This document shows, one piece after another, positions 4,250-11,411 of a stretch of 11,411 nt of DNA. A model generated the notes under the pieces. That model was not told where the DNA came from, ran no database searches, and saw only the letters and a list, made by a program, of their open reading frames with translations. Origin of the DNA: Treponema sp. UBA2869. Its GTDB lineage: Bacteria; Spirochaetota; Spirochaetia; Treponematales; Treponemataceae. The first letter of the stretch is position 1. Every line of letters starts with the position of its first letter. Location: positions 44,931 to 56,341 of the forward strand of contig DEEV01000074.1 of the NCBI GenBank assembly GCA_002350445.1, read 5' to 3'. Position numbers and translations under genes: made by a program.

Positions 4250-6439
4250 TTAATTTTTCTGGCCGGTTATAAATTGTATGGCATCTTCGCGGGCCTGCGA
4301 CATAAGTTCCTTGTCCCGCGAAATATCGGCAATTGAAAACTCCAGTTCGCCGGCTTGCAGCGTTCCGTTTATTTCGCCCGGGCCGCGCGTTCGTAAATCC
4401 TGTTCTGCAATGTAAAAACCGTCCGTGCTCTGGCGCAGAGTTTTCATTCGCTCAATACCTGAAGCACTTATATTTTTACTGTAAATCAAAAAACAAAAAG
4501 ACTGTTCGCTTCCTCTTCCTACTCGCCCGCGCAGCTGGTGCAGTTGTGCCATTCCAAAATAGTCAGCCTGCTCAATTACCATGCAGGTTGCGTTTGGAAC
4601 ATCAACTCCAACTTCAATAACGGTTGTTGCGGCAAGAACCTGAATTTTTCCATCATGAAAATCGTGCAGAATTTGAGCCTGTTCTTCTTCATCAATCTTT
4701 CCGTGAATCAGAGCGCATTTGTACTGCGGGTAAATGTGATTTTTTAAGTGTTCAAAACTTTTTTCCGCCGATTTAAAGTTTCGTCCGCTTTCAAGCCCTT
4801 CGTCTTCCGTAGAATTATAAACATAGTCAGAATTGATTGCCGGGTAAACAAAATATGCCTGGCGACCTTTTTCAAGTTCCTTGCGCACCGCTTCGTAAGC
4901 ATTTGTTTCGTTGCCTTCTTTTACAAGGTAAGTTGTTATTGGCTTGCGACCCAAAGGTTTTGTTTTAATTGTAGAAACATCAAGATCACCAAAAAATGTA
5001 AGAGCAAGACTTTGTGGAATTGGTGTCGCGCTCATCATTAAAAGATTTGGCTCAAAGGTCATTCCATTTTCTTCAAAACGACCTTTGGCAATTATTGCCT
5101 GCCGTTGCATTACGCCAAAGCGGTGCTGTTCATCAATTACTGCAAGTTTAAGATTTTTATAAACAGTTTGTGTAGAAAAAAGTGCATGAGTGCCGACAAC
5201 AATATCAATGTCGCCGTTTTTAAGTGCCTTTAGGAGCTGATTTCTGCCTGCGGCTTTTAAGTTTCCGGTTAAAAAAGCAGTTCTAATTCCAACTTTCTCA
5301 AGAAGATTTCCGGTGGTTTCTGCATGTTGACGTGCAAGAAGTTCTGTTGGAGCCATAAGGGCACACTGTCCTTTCCAGCTTATAACTCTAAGGCATATAA
5401 AAAGCGAAACAAGTGTTTTTCCTGAACCAACATCACCTTGTAAAAGCCGAGCCATCGTAAAAGACGGGCGAAGCGGCGGAGGCAGCCCTCGGTCCAGCTG
5501 ATTCAAAACGCGTTCCTGTTCCATGTAACTTCGGTCAATTTCTTTGTCCATTTCAAAAATTACATTGCGCTGGTCATCTGTAAGTTCGAACGGAATTTGC
5601 TCCAGAAACTTTTTTTGAAGCGGTGAAAGAGACTGTGTAAATTCCTGCAAAGTGACTGTGTCGTCTGAAGCCTGTGTTTTTTCACCGGAATTTTCGTTTA
5701 TGGCTCCGCGGCGTTTGTAGGAACGTTCAAGAATTATTTTTTGAAAGTGAAAGAGTTCTTCGTAGGCAAGCGTGCGTCTTGCGGCAGAAACATCGTCCAT
5801 GTTTTGTGGATTATGAATAAGCTGAATGGCAATTTGTTTTGAAAGAAGATTCCGTTTTTGAATAAGCTCTGAAGGAAGTTCATCTTCTAAACCTTTTGCA
5901 TACTGTGAAACAGCCTGTAAAATTGTTTTTCCAATTGATTTTTGCGTAAGACCTTCGGTGAGCGGATAAATCGGAACAATTTTTGAATTTAAAGGAACAA
6001 AATTTTTGAAATCATCTTTTTCGGCGTCGAAATTCTGATGAACCTGAGCTTCAAAAGCGGTACTTTGCAGCGAATTATATTTTACAAAAAAGTGCCCTGT
6101 GACTGTAATTATTGCACCGGGAACAAGAGTGTTTTCAAGAAATTTGCGGTTAAAGCAAATTAGCTGTGCGCTTGCGGTTCCGTCATCAATTATGATTTTA
6201 AGGGTTTTCATGTTTCCGTAGCCAAACCATTCGTGGCGAATAACTCTTGCAACCGTGTGAATTTTTGATGATGCAAAATCTTTAAGGGGAACTTTTTTTG
6301 TAAGATCCTCATATGAGCGCGGAAAAAACTTAAGCAGATCGCCGACTGTAAAAACATTCAGTTTCGAAAGCAAATCTGTTAATTTTGGTCCAACTCCAGA
6401 AACCGCAGAAACTGGAGTTTTTATATCATCAATCTTCAT
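4250..6439 (-). CDS. recG: ATP-dependent DNA helicase RecG
   Basis: RecG remodels stalled replication forks and branch-migrates recombination intermediates. At 729 aa it is a little longer than E. coli RecG (693 aa). Order: an N-terminal helix-hairpin-type segment (VSGVGPKLTDLLSKL, 13-27), the wedge/OB domain (about 60-130), Walker A in LLQGDVGSGKT (332-342), motif Ia APTELLARQHAE (363-374), Walker B DEQHRFG (436-442), motif III MSATPIPQSLALT (469-481), and the helicase C lobe with VLAATTVIEVGVDVPNAT (601-618) and QLRGRVGRG (635-643). The RecG-specific C-terminal segment is seen as DGFYIAEQDLRTRGPGE (673-689). About 20 extra residues, including LPPPLRPS (319-326), lie between LTDDQ and Walker A. 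It is the last gene of dnaE-yggT-recG, 12 bp after yggT with no clear Shine-Dalgarno, and shares a 1-bp gap with the convergent sigma gene. Confidence 0.97.
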   Translation of the reverse strand: MKIDDIKTPVSAVSGVGPKLTDLLSKLNVFTVGDLLKFFPRSYEDLTKKVPLKDFASSKIHTVARVIRHEWFGYGNMKTLKIIIDDGTASAQLICFNRKFLENTLVPGAIITVTGHFFVKYNSLQSTAFEAQVHQNFDAEKDDFKNFVPLNSKIVPIYPLTEGLTQKSIGKTILQAVSQYAKGLEDELPSELIQKRNLLSKQIAIQLIHNPQNMDDVSAARRTLAYEELFHFQKIILERSYKRRGAINENSGEKTQASDDTVTLQEFTQSLSPLQKKFLEQIPFELTDDQRNVIFEMDKEIDRSYMEQERVLNQLDRGLPPPLRPSFTMARLLQGDVGSGKTLVSLFICLRVISWKGQCALMAPTELLARQHAETTGNLLEKVGIRTAFLTGNLKAAGRNQLLKALKNGDIDIVVGTHALFSTQTVYKNLKLAVIDEQHRFGVMQRQAIIAKGRFEENGMTFEPNLLMMSATPIPQSLALTFFGDLDVSTIKTKPLGRKPITTYLVKEGNETNAYEAVRKELEKGRQAYFVYPAINSDYVYNSTEDEGLESGRNFKSAEKSFEHLKNHIYPQYKCALIHGKIDEEEQAQILHDFHDGKIQVLAATTVIEVGVDVPNATCMVIEQADYFGMAQLHQLRGRVGRGSEQSFCFLIYSKNISASGIERMKTLRQSTDGFYIAEQDLRTRGPGEINGTLQAGELEFSIADISRDKELMSQAREDAIQFITGQKN

Positions 6440-6451
6440 TTAGCTGAAAAA

Positions 6452-7045
6452 TCAATATGGAATTTTTGCAAGAATTTTAATCAGTGAGATAAGCATAACT
6501 TTCAAAGCAATAATCGTAACTAAAGATGAAATCCATGTGATTAAAAGAGCTCTTTCGTAGCTAAGACTGCCTTTAAAAAATGTTCCGCCGATTTTGTATG
6601 AAACATTTTTTATCATCAAATCTACCTGGTTCCAGCCGGAATCGTATTCTGTGCGGCCGTGGTTTATTTTAAGGAAAATCCAGCGGATAAGCACGAGCAG
6701 CGTAAAGATTATAAGAAGTGAATGAATTGCATTAAAAATCATAGAAATAAGGCTTATGAAAATACCTGCTATATAAATGCGGCCTGTGCTTTGAATTTCG
6801 CCAAGTGTCGCAGAAAGAATAACAAGAAGTCCTATTGAAATGACCGGCGAAAAATCAATGTTTCCGAAGCGTAAAAAACTTATGCGCGAAAACAGGTTAA
6901 GGTACGGGCTGCAAAGTGAATCTAAAAATCTCCCGAAAGCTGTAAATTTAAGGCCGGGAATCCAGCTCATAATTACGCACAAAAAACACAAAAACGAATA
7001 AACTGTAAGAATAAAAGAAAGAATCGATAGAATAAGAAAAATCAT
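6452..7045 (-). CDS. yggT: YggT-family integral membrane protein with two YggT units
   Basis: This hydrophobic protein of 197 aa has TM segments at about 1-27, 66-86, 91-127 (probably two helices) and 165-193. The YggT signature is visible as SWIPGLKFTAFGRFLDSL, CSPYLNLFSRI and NIDFSPVISIGLLVIL (27-77): a short amphipathic segment with a conserved Pro, followed by a D-x-SP motif before the next helix. A second, more diverged unit starts near 105 (LIRWIFLKI, later SGWNQVDLMI). YggT proteins are linked to osmotic or ion tolerance, cell-shape or septum functions and to K+ uptake in some bacteria; the biochemical activity is not settled. Start support is strong: GGAGGT ends 5 nt before the ATG. 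It lies 76 bp after dnaE and 12 bp before recG, so co-transcription with both is likely. Confidence 0.85.
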   Translation of the reverse strand: MIFLILSILSFILTVYSFLCFLCVIMSWIPGLKFTAFGRFLDSLCSPYLNLFSRISFLRFGNIDFSPVISIGLLVILSATLGEIQSTGRIYIAGIFISLISMIFNAIHSLLIIFTLLVLIRWIFLKINHGRTEYDSGWNQVDLMIKNVSYKIGGTFFKGSLSYERALLITWISSLVTIIALKVMLISLIKILAKIPY

Positions 7046-7074
7046 AGTATACCTCCGTAAAAAACTTTAGCAGT

Positions 7075-7102
7075 CGCACAGAAAACATTTTGTTTACGTG
7101 CG
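7075..7102 (-). other. Imperfect hairpin in the dnaE-yggT gap
   Basis: CGCAC (7075-7079) pairs with GTGCG (7098-7102), and inside it AAACA (7083-7087) pairs with TGTTT (7091-7095). This gives a two-part stem with an internal loop. A T6 run follows in the transcript direction, but only after about 10 nt, so termination is doubtful. It may be an mRNA processing or stability element separating dnaE from yggT. Confidence 0.25.
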
Positions 7103-7121
7103 CACAGGAATTAAAAGTACG

Positions 7122-10100
7122 TTATTCAGTCCAGACCGATTTTACCAGTGCAATTTCCTTAAGTTCTTTGAGCGACTCTTCGGAAGCCGACATGGAAATC
7201 TGGTCGTTTGCTTTGATAACATAAGGATTTTTTCCTGTATCAATATGAAAATATACTGAACAATTACCCATTTTATCAAATAAAAAATTCTTTAATTGCA
7301 CAAGTGCTGTTTCTGAGTCGAAATTTGGTTCAAGCATAATGTGAACTGAAGTTGCGGCGTGAGTTTCCAGAAGCTTTGCATCTTCAATGGAATCGATAAT
7401 TAAAGACGGTTCTTCTCGGCTGCCATCAACCTTTCCTCGTAAGGCGTAAATGCCGCCGTTTTCTATGCTGGACTGTAAAGTTGCCCAGGTGCGTGGAAAG
7501 AACGTGCAGTCAAGCTGACCTTCGTAGTCACTTAGTTTTGCAAATGCCATTCGGTCGCCTTTTTTTGTAGTGATTTCGCGGATACTTGATATCATTCCAA
7601 GCGCAACGTAAGATTTCCCAGCGTCCCTGAGCTGCCAGAATTTTGCTCCGCTTGCTTCCAGAGCGTCTTTAGATGCTTTTTCTTCTGCGGCAATGCGTTT
7701 TATGTTTGCAGAATTTACAGTAACTGCGCGTTCAATTGCTTTTTTGTAGTCATCCAGTGGGTGCCCGCTTACATAACAGCCGATGCATTCCTTTTCCATG
7801 TTAAGCAGTTCCATTCGCGGAATGTCATCTATGATTTTAAATTGGAAATCGGTGAATGTGCTTTCTTCTGCAGAAAAATCGCCGAAAAGATCTCCCTGAC
7901 CTTTCAATTTATCTTCGAGAATGTTGTCTACGTAGTCCATTGCAGCTTCCATATTGGAAAGCAAAGTCGGACGATTCATAGCAAGACCTTCTGCTGCGCC
8001 AGTGTGATCAAAAGCTCCTGTTTTAATTAAAACTTCAACTGCCTTTTTATTGATAAAGGTTTTTTCGCGGCCGTTTTCATCTTTTTCGGTAATTGCCATT
8101 ACGCGTTTTAAAAAGTCCATAAACGATTTGAATGGACCGTTTTTTGTACGTTCTTCTACAATTACGTTTGCGGCTGCATCGCCCATTCCTTTAATTCCCT
8201 TAAGTCCAAAAACAATGCGGCCGTCTACAACGTCAAAAATTACGTCGGAGCGGTTTACATCAGGCGGGTCAACAGCAACACCAATGTTTCTGGCTTCTTC
8301 TATATAAAATGGAAGTCCATCTGTAGATGTGATTTCGTTTGTAAGGTTTGCTGCCATAAATTCGGCAGGGTAGTGTGCTTTAAGCCAGCCGGTGCGGTAT
8401 GCAAGAACCGAATAAGCGGCGGCATGTGATTTGTTAAATCCGTAGCCGGCAAACGGAATCATAATTTCAAAAATTTCTGCGGCATGCTGTTCTGTAAAGC
8501 CTTGTTTTATGGCACCTTCAATAAATTCCTTTTTCTTGCCCATAAGAACTTCCGGTTTCTTTTTTCCCATAGCACGTCGGAGCATATCGGCACCACCAAG
8601 GCTAAAGCCGGCAATTTTCTGAGAAACCTGCATAACCTGTTCCTGGTAAACCATAACGCCGTAGGTTTCTTTTAAGAGTCCTTCAAGGCACGGATCCGGA
8701 TAGTGAATCGTTTCTGGTTTCCATTTTCCGTCGATGTACTGAGGAATGTAATCCATTGGTCCCGGGCGGTAAAGCGCATTTAAGGCTACAAGCTCTTCAA
8801 GACGACGCGGCTGTGCCTGTCGCAGAATTTTCTGCATTCCAGGTGATTCGAACTGAAATACGGCAACAGAGTCTCCGCGGCAGAACAAATCGAATGTTTT
8901 TTCATCGGTCTCGCTCACGTTTGCACAAACAAACTCCGGATCTTCCGGCTTTTTATGCTTGTTGATGATGTTTTCTGCATAGCGTATAAGCGAAAGTGTT
9001 TTTAGTCCAAGATAGTCAAATTTTACAAGTCCGCAAGGTTCAATAATATCCATAGTATATTGAACGCCAACTTCGCCGGTTTTTGGGTCTTTAAAAACTG
9101 GCGCCCAGTTAGGAAGTGCCGTAAGTCCAATTACCATTCCAGATGCGTGAAGACCAGTGTTTCGGTTTACGTTTTCGAGCTTAAATGCAAGTTCAAAAAG
9201 TTTCTGGTAGCGCGGATCATCTTTGTATTGTGCAAGTTTTCCGCCTTCGCCTTCAGGAAATTTTTCTGAAACTTGAAAAGCGTCTTTAAGCTTGGCTTTT
9301 GGAGAATCAGGAACGCAGCTTTTAAGCATGTTTACTTCGCTGAGCGGAATTCCAAGAACGCGTCCAACATCAGCAATACACTGTTTTGGTTTAAGAGTAC
9401 CAAAGGTTACAATATGTCCAACCTGCGGGTCGCCGTAAAGGTCACGGGTGTGCTGGATTATATCCTGACGATAGTCGAAGTCCATATCAACGTCAAAATC
9501 CGGCATGGAAACGCGTTCAGGATTCAAAAATCGTTCAAAAATAAGACCGTAACGGAACGGATCAATATCTGTGATTGTCATTGTGTAGGCTACAAGAGAA
9601 CCTGCACCGGAACCTCGCCCCGGACCAATAGGAATGTAAGGTTTTGGTTTATTATTTACATTATCAAAAGTTGATTTAGACCAGTTTATAAATTCCCATA
9701 CAATAAGGAAGTAGCCGGAAAATCCCATTTTAAAGATGATTCCAAGCTCGTATTCTGCGCGGTCACGAATTTCAGGTGTGATTTCTTTGTAGCGGGCGCG
9801 AAGTCCTTTTTCTACAAGGTAGCGTACGTAATCATCCTGATTTTTTGTATATTCTTCGCCGTGGCGTTGAAATTCTTTAGGAAGTTCAAAGCGTGGAAGA
9901 CAGTCTTTTAATTCCTGTGTTTTATACTGATGAATTGTAAGATTGCACATGTTTGCAATCTTGATTGTATTTTCGTAAGCTTCCGGCACATTCGGGAAAA
10001 GCTGGCGCATTTCTTCTTCTGTTTTAAAATACCAGCTGTCTAAGTCCATGTCGCCGCCCATTTTCTGATGCGGTTCATTAAGCAGGTTTTTAAAACCAAT

Positions 10101-10817
10101 ACAGCGCAGAGCATCCTGAGCTTCTGCATCTTCGCGTTCTATATAATGCACATCATTTGTAACAACAAGCGGAACGTTAAGCTTTCGCGCAAGTCGAATT
10201 AAAACTTCGTTGACTTTTTTCTGTTCCGGCAGTCCATGATCCTGAAGTTCAATGTAATAATGATCTGGTCCAAATAAATCGCGGTATTTTATAATAAGCT
10301 GTTCAGCTTCTTCTTCGGTGCCATTTAAAATTGTCTGAGGTAATTCTCCGGCAATACATGCAGAAAGACAGATTAAACCTTCGTGGCGTTCCTTGAGCAT
10401 TTCAAAGTCGATTCGGGGCTTTCCTGAATAAAGTCCTTCCGTAAAAGCAATAGAATCAAGCCAGCTCATGTTTTTGTAGCCGGTTTCGTTTTCGCAAAGC
10501 AGAATAAGGTGATAGTTCTTTTTTCCGAATTTTGTTCGTTCCTGCTTAAGGTGATCGTCGCCGACGTAAAATTCGCAGCCGACAATAGGATTTATTCCGT
10601 TGGCATGGCAGATGTGTTCAAAGTTTAAAACGCCAAACATATTTCCGTGGTCGGTAAGGGCAAGTGCAGGCATGTTCAGACGCTTTGCTTTTGCAATTAG
10701 AGCGTCCAGTTTTGCACAGCTGTCCAAAAGTGAATAGTCGGAATGTACGTGAAGGTGTACGAAATTTGCAACCGGCGTTCCTTCCGGCGCCGGGTCGAAA
10801 ATATGAATATCTGCCAT
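7122..10817 (-). CDS. dnaE: DNA polymerase III alpha subunit (DnaE1)
   Basis: This is the replicative C-family polymerase, 1231 aa from ATG 10817. It has an N-terminal PHP domain (HLHVHSDYSLLD, 21-32; ALTDHGNMFG, 53-62; GCEFYV, 80-85; NDVHYI, 221-226) and the palm with GPGRGSGAGSLVAY (398-411). Catalytic Asp residues lie in MPDFDVDMDF (438-447), and the third is Asp601 in VKFDYLGL. It continues with fingers (ALYRPGPMDYIP, 681-692; VMVYQEQVM, 721-729; YGFNKSHAAAYS, 792-803), the beta-clamp-binding motif QGDLF (974-978), an OB fold (about 1068-1140) and a C-terminal domain. The PHP metal ligands look intact, unlike the degenerate E. coli domain. An ATG 14 codons upstream adds an unconserved MLFFTG... 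leader that would read through the promoter, so I chose MADIHIF. It is first in the dnaE-yggT-recG unit and is divergent from the phosphatase gene. Confidence 0.97.
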   Translation of the reverse strand: MADIHIFDPAPEGTPVANFVHLHVHSDYSLLDSCAKLDALIAKAKRLNMPALALTDHGNMFGVLNFEHICHANGINPIVGCEFYVGDDHLKQERTKFGKKNYHLILLCENETGYKNMSWLDSIAFTEGLYSGKPRIDFEMLKERHEGLICLSACIAGELPQTILNGTEEEAEQLIIKYRDLFGPDHYYIELQDHGLPEQKKVNEVLIRLARKLNVPLVVTNDVHYIEREDAEAQDALRCIGFKNLLNEPHQKMGGDMDLDSWYFKTEEEMRQLFPNVPEAYENTIKIANMCNLTIHQYKTQELKDCLPRFELPKEFQRHGEEYTKNQDDYVRYLVEKGLRARYKEITPEIRDRAEYELGIIFKMGFSGYFLIVWEFINWSKSTFDNVNNKPKPYIPIGPGRGSGAGSLVAYTMTITDIDPFRYGLIFERFLNPERVSMPDFDVDMDFDYRQDIIQHTRDLYGDPQVGHIVTFGTLKPKQCIADVGRVLGIPLSEVNMLKSCVPDSPKAKLKDAFQVSEKFPEGEGGKLAQYKDDPRYQKLFELAFKLENVNRNTGLHASGMVIGLTALPNWAPVFKDPKTGEVGVQYTMDIIEPCGLVKFDYLGLKTLSLIRYAENIINKHKKPEDPEFVCANVSETDEKTFDLFCRGDSVAVFQFESPGMQKILRQAQPRRLEELVALNALYRPGPMDYIPQYIDGKWKPETIHYPDPCLEGLLKETYGVMVYQEQVMQVSQKIAGFSLGGADMLRRAMGKKKPEVLMGKKKEFIEGAIKQGFTEQHAAEIFEIMIPFAGYGFNKSHAAAYSVLAYRTGWLKAHYPAEFMAANLTNEITSTDGLPFYIEEARNIGVAVDPPDVNRSDVIFDVVDGRIVFGLKGIKGMGDAAANVIVEERTKNGPFKSFMDFLKRVMAITEKDENGREKTFINKKAVEVLIKTGAFDHTGAAEGLAMNRPTLLSNMEAAMDYVDNILEDKLKGQGDLFGDFSAEESTFTDFQFKIIDDIPRMELLNMEKECIGCYVSGHPLDDYKKAIERAVTVNSANIKRIAAEEKASKDALEASGAKFWQLRDAGKSYVALGMISSIREITTKKGDRMAFAKLSDYEGQLDCTFFPRTWATLQSSIENGGIYALRGKVDGSREEPSLIIDSIEDAKLLETHAATSVHIMLEPNFDSETALVQLKNFLFDKMGNCSVYFHIDTGKNPYVIKANDQISMSASEESLKELKEIALVKSVWTE

Positions 10818-10826
10818 AGTTTTCTG

Positions 10827-10855
10827 ATTATAGCACAGTTGTCCGGTAAAAAAAA
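10827..10855 (-). promoter_or_regulatory. Extended -10 promoter of dnaE, near-leaderless
   Basis: On the minus strand TGCTATAAT gives a perfect TATAAT (10832-10827) with the TGN extension. The -35 position at 17 bp spacing is only T6 (10855-10850). The predicted start is near 10820, three bases before the dnaE ATG at 10817. No Shine-Dalgarno fits in that leader. Confidence 0.5.
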
Positions 10856-10875
10856 GCATGGAGGTTTGGTCGTAT

Positions 10876-10904
10876 TTGCGGAAATCTTATTTATTTATTA
10901 CACT
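10876..10904 (+). promoter_or_regulatory. Possible leaderless promoter of the phosphatase gene
   Basis: TTGCGG (10876-10881) and TACACT (10899-10904) are 17 bp apart, matching 3/6 and 4/6 of the sigma-70 consensus. The predicted start falls on the A of the ATG at 10911. No Shine-Dalgarno precedes that ATG. Confidence 0.35.
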
Positions 10905-10910
10905 TGCGCT

Positions 10911-11357
10911 ATGAAGAAAATTCTTTTTATTTGTCATGGAAATATATGCCGTTCGCCTATGGCCGAATTTGTGCTTAAGAATATGGTACGCAAGGCTGGA
11001 CGCGAAAATGATTTTTTGATTGAATCTGCTGCAACAAGCCGCGAAGAAATTGGAAACGACATTCATTATGGAACCAGAACTAAACTTCGCGAAATGGGCA
11101 TTCCGTTTGAGCGCAGAGCTGCCCGCCAGATTACAGCAAGCGACTACAATCGTTATGATTATTTAATTGCAATGGACGATGAGAATCTTTTTTATATGAA
11201 CCGCATTTTTGGCGGAGACCCTGAAGGAAAATTTAAGCTTTTGCTTGAGTTCGCAGGAAAGCCGCGCGATATTGCAGACCCGTGGTATACCGGAAATTTT
11301 GATGAAACTTATGATGATATAGATGAAGGCTGTCGGGCGCTTTTAAAATGCCTGTAA
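10911..11357 (+). CDS. Low-molecular-weight protein-tyrosine-phosphatase
   Basis: This 148-aa cytoplasmic phosphatase is close to the usual family length of about 150 aa. The catalytic P-loop sits at the very N-terminus, FICHGNICRSPMAE (6-19), with nucleophile Cys8 and phosphate-binding Arg14 in C-x5-R-S. The general acid is Asp123 in IADPWYTG (121-128), the family's DP-[YW] loop. The reaction is hydrolysis of phosphotyrosine; related bacterial enzymes act on tyrosine kinases of polysaccharide export, on arginine phosphate, or on other targets. No kinase or polysaccharide gene is nearby, so the substrate is unknown. The frame stays open upstream of 10911, but those codons lie antisense to dnaE and show no family similarity; MKKILFICHGN is the normal start. 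It is divergent from dnaE and ends in a terminator. Confidence 0.95.
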   Translation: MKKILFICHGNICRSPMAEFVLKNMVRKAGRENDFLIESAATSREEIGNDIHYGTRTKLREMGIPFERRAARQITASDYNRYDYLIAMDDENLFYMNRIFGGDPEGKFKLLLEFAGKPRDIADPWYTGNFDETYDDIDEGCRALLKCL

Positions 11358-11382
11358 TTGTACAAAACAGCATTTTTTATTA
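11345..11382 (+). terminator. Rho-independent terminator overlapping the phosphatase stop codon
   Basis: AAAATG (11345-11350), one bulged C, and CTGT (11352-11355) pair with ACAG and CATTTT (11367-11376). This 10-bp stem is followed by more Ts and ATT. The stop codon TAA (11355-11357) sits at the loop edge. The remaining bases to 11411 show no further gene; they end in an AT-rich run. Confidence 0.65.
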
Positions 11383-11411
11383 GAATGACCCGTAATTTGT
11401 TTTAAAAAAAA

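Noticed and set aside
7075..7102. Transcription terminator between dnaE and yggT
   Set aside because: The stem is interrupted and the T-run starts about 10 nt after it; yggT has a strong Shine-Dalgarno and an operon-like position.
9273..9674. Open frame of 133 codons on the plus strand inside dnaE, plus several of 60-90 codons
   Set aside because: They are antisense to conserved dnaE codons, with no Shine-Dalgarno or family similarity.
10818..10859. Fourteen-residue N-terminal extension of DnaE from ATG 10859
   Set aside because: Its codons would contain the TATAAT promoter box and a T8 run, and the added residues look nothing like a polymerase N-terminus.
10743..10910. Upstream extension of the phosphatase frame, overlapping the start of dnaE
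   Set aside because: The P-loop of this family begins within the first ten residues; the extension is antisense to dnaE and non-conserved. GGAGG at 10860-10864 has no suitably spaced start codon in this frame.

Overview
The window is an ordinary, gene-dense stretch of chromosome from a low-to-medium GC bacterium. It is most likely a spirochaete of the genus Treponema. This assignment is an inference from the style of the DnaE, RecG and sigma-factor proteins and from the AT-rich intergenic DNA; no rRNA or other decisive marker is present. I see no mobile element, CRISPR array, tRNA or rRNA.

Layout from left to right. The 5' third of guaA (GMP synthase, minus strand) runs off the left edge. 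Its leader holds a promoter-like sequence, a tandem pair of 10-bp palindromes and a 9-bp stem-loop. A two-gene minus-strand unit follows: asnS (asparaginyl-tRNA synthetase), then a membrane-anchored lipase-type alpha/beta hydrolase that ends in a terminator overlapping its stop codon. A 298-bp divergent region separates asnS from a plus-strand group-2 sigma-70-family factor. The sigma gene converges, with a single base between stop codons, on a minus-strand unit dnaE -> yggT -> recG (replicative polymerase alpha subunit, YggT membrane protein, branch-migration helicase). A 93-bp divergent region then leads to a plus-strand low-molecular-weight tyrosine phosphatase with its own terminator.

The most interesting signal lies between asnS and the sigma-factor gene. 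There is a full-consensus sigma-54 (RpoN) promoter, TGGCAC-N5-TTGCT with GG and GC separated by exactly 10 nt. About 150 and 190 bp upstream of its predicted start are two 17-bp imperfect palindromes of the form TGTGTCA-AAA-TGNNNCA, spaced exactly 40 bp apart, with A-tract DNA in between. That is the complete architecture of an enhancer-dependent RpoN promoter. It implies that a sigma-70-family factor is switched on by a sigma-54/AAA+ activator cascade, analogous in logic to the RpoN-RpoS cascade of Borrelia.

Secondary points are: near-leaderless arrangement of both dnaE and the phosphatase gene; a substituted residue in the glutaminase nucleophile motif of GuaA; terminators that overlap stop codons; an intact metal-binding PHP motif set in DnaE; and an unusual three-helix membrane anchor on the lipase.
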